Positions 57,740 to 64,000 of a DNA stretch of 64,000 nt are shown piece after piece. The notes below the pieces were generated by a model. It saw only the letters and a program-made list of their open reading frames with translations, ran no database searches and was not told where the DNA came from. The DNA comes from Heliocidaris erythrogramma (taxonomy: Eukaryota; Echinodermata; Echinoidea; Camarodonta; Echinometridae): NCBI GenBank assembly GCA_025617745.1, contig CM046858.1, forward strand, positions 34,232,598 to 34,296,597. Reading direction: 5' to 3'. How positions within the stretch are numbered: position 1 is the first letter of the stretch; each line of letters begins with the position of its first letter. A program made the position numbers and the translations under genes.

Positions 57740-58537
57740 ATGCCTGTTTCTCTCGGCGATTGGCGTGTCAGGATTGGCACGTTCCTGCGACGGAAGCGGA
57801 AAGAATATGATTACAACCACTTTCTGAGGAAACTTTTCAATTTAGCTAAAAGAACTGGAAATTCTAAGTCACGAGACGATAACAATCCTGAGTGTTCATC
57901 TACCAATAAGCCTTCAAAGGATGCTAATAGTTCCGGGGGTAACACGTCTCGTCACACTGGGTCTTCATGTAATGACAACGTTTCCCCATGTGACCTTACC
58001 TCTCATGCAGAACCATCATGTGAGGTCAATAGTGACTTGCCTATGGGTGACTCTACCGATCAGCCTATGTCCCCATGTGACGTCAATAGTCCTGGATGTG
58101 ATATTGTCACTAGTGGATCTTTATGTAATGTCAAAAGTCCTGGTAGTAACACTGCCCATCACTCTGAGTCTTCATGTCCTAAGAACAGTTCTTCTACGAC
58201 CGCGAATGAGAACGGTGCTGTTCCCGATTCCACTGAGAAGCGAAATCCATTTACCCGACCATGTACAGAAGATGATGAGAAGAATTATTCGCAGTTCTCC
58301 AACTCCGCTGCAATAAGCAACACAGACCAAAATGATGTTGGCATGGTACGACCGCATTCGGACTCACCTGCAGCCGTGTCTGCTGAGCCAGTGTATGACC
58401 TGGACTGTACCGCACTAGATGAGGAAGAAACAGCGAAACCTTCAGAGTTCTGGAGAGAGGACCAACTATCGGGCATATCACCTAAACCTGGAAAACCTTT
58501 ACCAAGAAACGATCAGCAAGCAGCAACACGCATAAGA
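57740..58537 (+). CDS. Leader exon of the NLR gene
   Basis: Encodes about 266 residues from the first ATG (57740), with donor AAGA|GTAAGA. The N-terminus MPVSLGDWRVRIGTFLRRKR is basic and has a W-x-x-R-I-G-x-F motif; then comes a long Ser/Asn/Asp-rich, likely disordered stretch containing four imperfect Cys-bearing units (SPCDLTS, PSCEVNS, SPCDVNS, GSLCNVKS) spaced about 20 residues apart, and finally an acidic-to-basic end (DLDCTALDEEETAKPSE). No signal peptide or membrane segment. The last codon ends in phase 0 and the next exon begins in phase 0. I do not recognise a family for it. The ATG at 57740 is chosen because the frame upstream has no ATG and enters a likely acceptor. Confidence 0.6.
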
Positions 58538-61286
58538 GTAAGATTGATTGTATTTTCATTTGACAGTATCGGTGTGAGGTAAGAAGCAAAACAAAACTAA
58601 ACAAATAATATAATATAACAAAAAAGGTTTTCTAGAAAAAGTAACGTGTAAGGTTATAGCTCCATCACATTTTGATACTTCAATCAAAAAAATAATAATC
58701 AAAATTACTATGGGAATCATGTTCGTTGCTTTAAAGGTTGACTAAATTAGCGAGAAAATGGGTGCTCTTTCCATGTAGATTTGCCTTCTAATCACGAATC
58801 TGCCAATCGATTGTCCAAATTATGTCTCGTTTTGGCGAAAAGGGGGGGGGGGAAGTATAGGTTTTGGGACCTTTCCTTAAAACTCGTGAGCTGATTGGCT
58901 AACCCCCAAGTGACGTATGAAAAGTAAGAGGCACAAGATCTGCAGGCTGCAGCATATAATATTGTACACAGAATGCGGTATTTGACCCCTCTGTTCAACG
59001 GACAATTTATGAAAAAAGGAGATTAATCAATATAATCTTAGGAGTGAATAATCATTAGCAATATATTTTCTACAAGAAAAACGCTTTTGCCCAAATATAC
59101 AGCTCTTGTTTTGTTTTTTAGCTTTTCTTTTGAACAATGTTCTCATCCATCTGAGCTTGCCGAACGAAAGTTTTGCATTGGTCATAAACGCGTGCACAGC
59201 CGTTTTATGCGTCTGTATGTACAATGTCCTACACATTTTTATTAAGACAGTGACTATGTTCCCCTCGTACATAGCGACTGGTGAACGCTTTTGTTTTGTT
59301 TATTTCACTTTTTTTTGTTTCCTTCGCTTTACATAATACGTTAGTACTGACTTAGATTTTGGCTGAATTCGAGTAACTTATATAGAGAGAGGAAAAGTGC
59401 CCGCGATTCCGAGTTGGAGGACTTTTCTGAGCCATGCAGATACGAACTCTGATTTATCAGATGATTTATCAGACCCCGAAGGCAAAGAAGCTGGAGTGGC
59501 AATGGGAAATTCGACCATATTATATGTTTGAACCCCTCGCAGAATACGGTGAAGGGCCGTGGGTGAAGTTACTCCAAGGGAGCTCCAACGCGTTGGAGCT
59601 CCCTGGAGTTACGGGTAAAGTAGACCGAAAATGCTGTCTCTCGTTCGACGAACGAGTGACAGAATTTTCGGTCTACGGATGAAGCTGCTGCAGCTGCTGT
59701 CGTTGAAAAAAAGATTGGAAGACTTGACTCCAAGTCTGATCGTTGGAATAGCTGAATATTTTAGCTAGCTTATCCTTCTCTTCATGCCAAATTCGGAATA
59801 CAGGCCAGGATCCTCAAAATCATCTTCGGCAAAGTGATCGCTGCAGATTGTACTCCACTCACTTGGCCGGCCCTTGCCACTCTGCCCGCGTGAGCTTTAC
59901 ATTTGCGACCCACAATTTCTGCAGATTTTCATCTTTAGGAAAATGATGTAGGCTTACACCATTTTTAGGGGTCTTTCTACAGCCCGCAACTATAAACCGA
60001 TTAGCCATTATTGATGAAACTGTATCCCAAAATCAGTTATTGTGAGGAATTAAACACACGAAAATACGAAATGAAAATGCTCGATGCGGTGAATATCATG
60101 CTCGGCACCGGGCTAGGCCTGCCGGGGGCCTCCGGGCGCGCACGGTATAGGTTAGTGGAATATTTTCCCTTACTTTTCATGCGTCACAGATCACGTGATC
60201 ACGATGTCGCTTCGATGGGTTTTTTTAGGGGCGGGGCTTATGACTGTGTAAATCAGCAAAAATGTACTTTTCAAATGATTATAAAATGTGACTGAATGCA
60301 TACAAAATTGTGGGATGGATATTTTTTGGCTCCTGATGACACCTTCCTACGAAAAATGGGCAATTATTTTTTTATTTTAGTGACCCTTTAAAAATGCTAA
60401 TCTGTTTCACTTGTGATTCTTGTATCCGAATGATATTCTACTAAATGTCCTCTGTTATTTTAATAAGAGTTGTCTATTTGATTTTGCTCTAATTATGTCT
60501 TCTGTGATGTTTATTCTTAATATTCTTCTCTCTTTAGGAAGAAATGGAAGACAAATCACTAATCTATACTGCCATCGGGTCAGGAATAACCTGCAATGAG
60601 GATAATGCAGTCGAAGGCAGTGACCGTCGAGACTTGACCAGCGTGCTCCTATTGAGATCCGGTGACGTAGAACTCAATCCTGGTCCAAATGACACGTAAG
60701 TTAAACTTGAAAAGTTCGCTTGTAAAAGACATTTAAAATATAGGTGATGGGTTATGAAACAAGCAGTACGAGCTTCCCATATTTTGTTTTGTTGCAGGCT
60801 TGCGTATTTTCCCGTTTATTAAGTTATGAAGACAAATAAGGATTTCAAATGTGAACGCAAGAGAGAATAATAAAATACAAATAGTAAGCATATGCATTCT
60901 CCTGAAACACTTTATGACATGAATTATTCTCTTTTAATGATTTAGACCTGGAAATTTGACCGAGTACGAGCTCTATCTCCTTGCTGATGGTTTGGATGCA
61001 TCAGATTTCAGGAAAGTGGGACTAGCATTAAGATTCTCTGAGGCTGCACTCAGTCGGTTTGAGAAAGACCAGGGTAACACCATGCAAGCTACCTATCAGA
61101 TGCTCTATGAGTGGCGCAAAACAGTACGTGATAGCGAGGCGAGAACAACGTTGATCAGCACGTTAGAAAGCATTCAGCTGATGCAGCTTGCCGATAGTTT
61201 GCGCCAAGGTAGGCCTGTGGTAAAGTAATCTTAACTACTTCAACAACAGCAGCAACTATAATAATTTTAATTGAAATTATAATGAA

Positions 61287-61324
<38 letters not shown>

Positions 61325-64000
61325 TAATCATCATCCTCATCATCATCATCATCATCATAATCATAACTCTACATGTAACATTATAAGGCGAATCCTTTTA
61401 TCTCGGCCTATTGTTTGCATTCGCCTTACCGCACGTTCGCCTTCACCTTAACGTCGAATGTCTATTGTGACGGAATAACCTGCATTGTCAGGATTCGCCT
61501 TAAGAAGAAAAATAGGCGTATAATGAGAGTAACAATAATAATAATAATCATAGTAATGAAACTGATAATAATACTACTACTAATAATCAAGTATTATAGT
61601 ATTGCCTCCCTGTTTGACGCCCATGTCCGTCAAGCCATGACGCTCCTGGAGCTCCAACGTTGTTACATTATAGCCACAACGATGATGGTGATAAAAGCCA
61701 TATAGTAATAATAATGATAACACATGTAATACAAACAACAACAACACTAATAATAACTAGAGTTGAACAAGTACAACTATACAGGTGGGCTGGAGAAAAG
61801 TCTTGAAATGCGATCATGCCAAATTTAGTTATGTTATGACTTTGTATTGCAGAGATATAGTATTTGTCAGAATTTTACAAAATGGTTCCTACATGACGTC
61901 ACAATGCGCCCGCACGCGCGGAAAATGTTGAAATGCTTAAAATGGCCTGAAACATGCTCAAAACTGATTATGAACCATTTTCAGCATTTTGAGATTTTGC
62001 GCGCGCACGCGTACGCGCACGCCCCGAATATTCAATTATTTTCCTTTTTAATTAACTTGCATTATGCCAAATATGGTTATGTTATGACTTTCCATTGCAG
62101 AAATATAGCATATGTCAGAATTTTACAAATGGCGCCTAGATCGGATCTAGCTTTTTTCCAAGGGGAGGGGGAGCGGCGAGCCAATTTTTTTTTTGCTATT
62201 TTGAACCCCCGTAAGTGATGTATTCCTTGCATCGACTAACCATAACCTAACCCGCGTAGCCGCGAGCCGATTTTTCTTTTGCTATTTTTAAAACTCCCGT
62301 AAGTGATGTTTTCCTGGCATTTCCTGGCATCAACTGACCCTAACCTAACCCGCGAGCCGATTTATTTTTGCTATTTTGAACCCCCGTAAGTTAGGTTTTC
62401 CTGGCATCTACTAAAGCAATGCAGACCATAACAAATGGAGACCATAAAAAAAAATAGTTGCCAGCCCAAGGGGGGGGGGGGGGGGGTTAAACCCTCTAAC
62501 CCCCCTAGATCCGACACTGCATTATTGTCTCTAATAGTTAGAAAACAAGATGGGGCAAGTATGCACGATTTTTAGTTTACAGAGTTTGATGTTTTGTGAA
62601 ATCTATAGGTTTCTCGAATCACAAAAATGACTGTCTCAATCTATTCCTTATACTTATATCATTTAGAAAAGTTATTTTGCTTATTCTTAAACGGTGTCTA
62701 ATTCAAAAGATATGGTAATTCTGGAATTTCATCAAAAATCCAAGACTGCCGTCAAAATGGCCGATTTCGAACCCATGGGACACAATTTGGCAATGGAAAC
62801 ATAAAATATTCATTAACTAGACACTTCAGGTAAAAAGCTCGGTTAAAAAGGTATATCTCGATGGTGCACGGGAACCCTCCCCCCCCCCCCCCCTTCCGAC
62901 TAAGATTTCTCTAATTTGGGTGTCCGGGGCTCGACACCCCTCATTTTTCAATATTACCTTGAGCAATATATATGACATGTACTCACTCTAGGATCCCTAC
63001 CGACGAAATAATTTATATCATAGCTCCTAACACGTACACAAAATATCAATTTAGAATTTGCAGTTGTAAAGAGACTTTATACAATTATTAAGCTCATGTT
63101 TAATTTCAATTAAAAGAATTTTATTTTTTTAATGATTTAATAACAGGTCAGGTTGGTGAACACATACCCTCACTGACGGAAGAGGAGATCAAACGGGTTG
63201 CTGAAGATGTCAAACGCTATTTATCCTTTGAGCTATGTCAGATACAAGCCGACCCGTTGAATAGTGAGCTTCTACTCCAATTTGAGCGTATCTTCACCAA
63301 TCTAACGTTGATGGAAGAAGACAAGGGCACAAAATTCAAGACACCACTCCTCTACAGTGACCTTCTCGAAACCAAAGTCAACGGATTCTATCCTAAACGC
63401 TTGTTGGTGGAAGGGGAAGGTGGTGTTGGGAAGACCACTCTTTGCGCCAAGATCGCTTGGGATTGGATCCACGGGAATGGCTACCAGGATTTCAAACTGG
63501 TTCTTGTTATTCTACTCCGCAAGGCAAAGGACAAGACTGTTGGAGAAATAGTCAAATCATATCTTTCTGACGACAATCCCGTCACATCCAAGCAGCTAGA
63601 CAAGTATATCCTTACGAATGCCGATAAAGTTTTTCTTGTTCTTGATGGCCTAGATGAGTTTGCTGTGGATTTTACTAGCATGCAGGAAATCATGCAGATC
63701 GTTCTCAATCGGTTATTCAAGTCAGGTACAGTCTTAATCACATCGCGACAATGGAGATCAGATGAAATTAGGAAGGACGTCGATCTAAGAAAGGTGTTTG
63801 CTTTCATTGCCGTCGAAGGATTCTCTGCTGAAAACCTCGCCTCATATGTCACGAAGTTCTTTCAGCCCGATACAGTTTCCTCAGAAGAACTTAACCGATT
63901 CATATCAGGTAGTGATGTGATTAGAGAGAACATGGCCCCCTTCCCTATATATACAGCCATGCTGTGTATCATGTGGAAAGAGTTTGATGGAGTGCGCCGA
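57740..64000 (+). CDS. NLR immune receptor with leader, 2A peptide, death-fold and NACHT (partial, 3' end beyond window)
   Basis: Host gene in four recognised exons: 57740-58537, 60538-60695, 60946-61208 and 63147 to beyond 64000. Introns have GT-AG ends, and the phases fit (0, 2, 1), joining the frames without a stop. Predicted order: serine-rich leader (266 aa), 2A exon (52 aa), death-fold domain (about 88 aa), linker, NACHT. NLRs are cytosolic sensors: the NACHT binds and hydrolyses nucleotide and drives assembly, the death fold recruits signalling partners, and C-terminal LRRs (not in window) sense ligand. The 2A would split the product at NPG|P. The leader exon could belong to only some transcripts, since ATG at 60544 gives a shorter form that also contains the 2A. 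The family is large in echinoderms. Domain calls rest on motifs; exon 1 linkage is inferred from phase and orientation. Confidence 0.75.
59420..59562 (+). pseudogene. Fragment of an RPYMFEP-type host coding exon
   Basis: Two frames: DTNSDLSDDLSDPEGKEAG and, after a shift, WEIRPYYMFEPLAEYGE. An acidic Ser/Asp-rich stretch followed by R-P-Y-x-F-E-P is typical of the N-terminal exon of a large invertebrate family related to the P2X7 receptor C-terminal domain. The frame is broken, and coding signals stop at the hairpins that follow. Identification is from memory of the motif only. Confidence 0.4.
59567..59676. repeat. Two adjacent hairpins
   Basis: Hairpin 1 (59567-59612): GGGAGCTCCAACG|CGTTGGAGCTCCC within longer GTTACTCCA/TGGAGTTAC arms. 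Hairpin 2 (59620-59676): GTAGACCGAAAAT / ATTTTCGGTCTAC with an inner CTCGTTCG|ACGAACGAG. Both have very small loops and few mismatches. Confidence 0.8.
59765..60008 (-). pseudogene. THAP-domain exon (broken)
   Basis: Minus strand from ATG at 60008: MANRFIVAGCRKTPKNGVSL, HHFPKDENLQKLWVANVKL, TRAEWQGPAK, then after one frame change SEWSTICSDHFAEDDFEDPG and LYSEFGMKRRIS. This is the C2CH THAP zinc finger (C-G-C..., W, C-S-x-H-F) with a DNA-binding role in host proteins and P-element-like transposases. The single frame break makes this copy non-functional. The upstream G/C-rich sequence (60080-60240, containing CACGTGATCACG) could be its old promoter. It lies antisense in intron 1 of the NLR gene. 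Confidence 0.75.
60538..60695 (+). CDS. 2A exon of the NLR gene
   Basis: 158 bases between CTTTAG|GAAGAA and ACAC|GTAAGT. Encodes EEMEDKSLIYTAIG, an acidic stretch, then LTSVLLLRSGDVELNPGPND. It contains its own ATG at 60544. The 2A motif lies 3 residues from the exon end, so what follows it after splicing is the proline-first death-fold chain. Confidence 0.85.
60664..60687 (+). other. 2A-type ribosome recoding site
   Basis: Codons for D-V-E-L-N-P-G-P match the D-x-E-x-N-P-G-P consensus. In known 2A peptides the ribosome fails to form the Gly-Pro bond and continues with Pro, giving two proteins from one frame. Break point between 60684 and 60685. The preceding LTSVLLLRSG is short and hydrophobic, as in active 2As. 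2A peptides near the N-termini of sea urchin NLRs have been described, and there they can double as secretory-type signals. Confidence 0.85.
60696..60945 (+). other. NLR intron 2
   Basis: 250 bases, GTAAGT to TTTAG, AT-rich, nothing else seen. Confidence 0.8.
60946..61208 (+). CDS. Death-fold domain exon of the NLR gene
   Basis: 263 bases, acceptor TTTAG|ACCTGG, donor CAAG|GTAGGC. Encodes EYELYLLADGLDASDFRKVG followed by LALRFSEAALSRFEKDQ, TYQMLYEWRKT and LESIQLMQLADSL, a six-helix death-domain pattern (L-x-x-L-A-x-x-L, W-R-K-T, final L-A-D). Recruits death-fold partners in signalling. Enters in phase 2 and leaves in phase 1. Confidence 0.8.
61385..61502. mobile_element. Small inverted-repeat element (118 bp)
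   Basis: AAGGCGAATCCT at the left end and AGGATTCGCCTT at the right end, with further TTCGCCTT words inside. Probably a MITE remnant in intron 3. Confidence 0.55.
62145..62410 (+). repeat. Three tandem copies of an about 110-bp unit
   Basis: GCGAGCCRATTTTT, TTGCTATTTT, CCCCCGTAAGT, GGCATCRACT and AACCTAACCCGCG recur three times with slight changes. Lies inside intron 3. Confidence 0.75.
63147..64000 (+). CDS. NACHT exon of the NLR gene (open at window edge)
   Basis: Acceptor AACAG|GTCAGG, open to 64000 (284 codons). A helical linker (EEEIKRVAEDVKRYL) is followed by GEGGVGKTTL (Walker A, about 63418-63447), KVFLVLDGLDEF (Walker B, about 63625-63660), TVLITSRQWRS (sensor 1) and FIAVEGFSAENLASYVTKFF (winged-helix start). 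All nucleotide-binding landmarks are intact, with no stops. The LRR part must lie beyond the window. Confidence 0.9.

Larger units (their letters stand above)
58538..60537 (+). other. NLR intron 1
   Basis: 2.0 kb, GTAAGA to TTTAG. Holds a broken RPYMFEP-type coding fragment, two hairpins and a broken THAP exon on the minus strand (listed separately). 58580-59340 is otherwise AT-rich without recognisable elements, except a poly-G run near 58843. Confidence 0.65.
61209..63146 (+). other. NLR intron 3
   Basis: 1.94 kb. Holds an AAT microsatellite and ATC repeats (about 61285-61370), a small inverted-repeat element (61385-61502), a duplicated block (61820-61905 and 62050-62135, ATGCCAAATWTGGTTATGTT-like), a three-copy tandem repeat (62145-62410), a poly-G run (62470-62486) and a poly-C run (62878-62893). 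Confidence 0.7.

Overview
The window is animal nuclear DNA, AT-rich and intron-containing, most likely from an echinoderm (sea urchin or close relative). Three things point there: a multi-exon NOD-like receptor (NLR) gene with an N-terminal 2A-type recoding peptide, a death-fold exon and a NACHT exon; a stray LRR exon of the type found in the expanded echinoderm NLR families; and a very dense mixture of MITEs, tRNA-bearing repeats, SINEs and LINEs. Species cannot be named from sequence alone. No bacterial genes, CRISPR arrays or rRNA are present. Almost all open frames shorter than about 120 codons are chance frames or lie in repeats.

Layout. 1-13.1 kb is a mosaic of at least four copies of one dispersed repeat, with a fossil LTR, a tandem 580-bp pair split by a TTAA-flanked MITE, a fold-back element, and one real LRR exon at 12165-12338. 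Part of the LRR-exon unit is duplicated at 13.1-14.7 kb, where the exon is lost and a LINE fragment has inserted. A 500-N assembly gap lies at 14919-15418. 15.5-17.1 kb holds three inverted-repeat elements in a row. 17.2-20.0 kb is an old tandem duplication. 21-34 kb is dominated by an 8.2-kb inverted duplication (arms about 23.5-24.9 and 29.4-31.7 kb) and by units carrying a tRNA-like gene, including a head-to-tail array with a period of about 416 bp. At 33.9-34.6 kb a SINE is split by a 647-bp element with Mutator-like features that carries a fragment of a RecQ-type helicase gene.

35-44 kb contains SINEs, hAT-type MITEs and stretches where nothing is recognised. 44.7-51.3 kb is one full-length but mutated I-superfamily LINE (Nimb-like) with a 15-bp target duplication. 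52.2-54.9 kb is a decayed hAT/ZMYM1-type transposase on the minus strand, itself hit by a hAT-type MITE. 56.7-57.4 kb is a young MITE with near-identical 135-bp inverted ends.

From 57.7 kb to the right edge runs the host NLR gene on the plus strand. A serine-rich leader exon (57740-58537), a 2A exon (60538-60695), a death-fold exon (60946-61208) and a NACHT exon (63147 to beyond 64000) join in consistent reading phases. The 2A peptide would make the ribosome release the leader and continue with the death-NACHT receptor as a second chain. Intron 1 carries debris of a THAP-domain gene and of a second host-like coding fragment.

The most unusual items are the leader-2A-NLR architecture, the Pack-MULE-like element, the tandem tRNA-bearing units, and paired RFX/X-box-like palindromes kept in every copy of one repeat.
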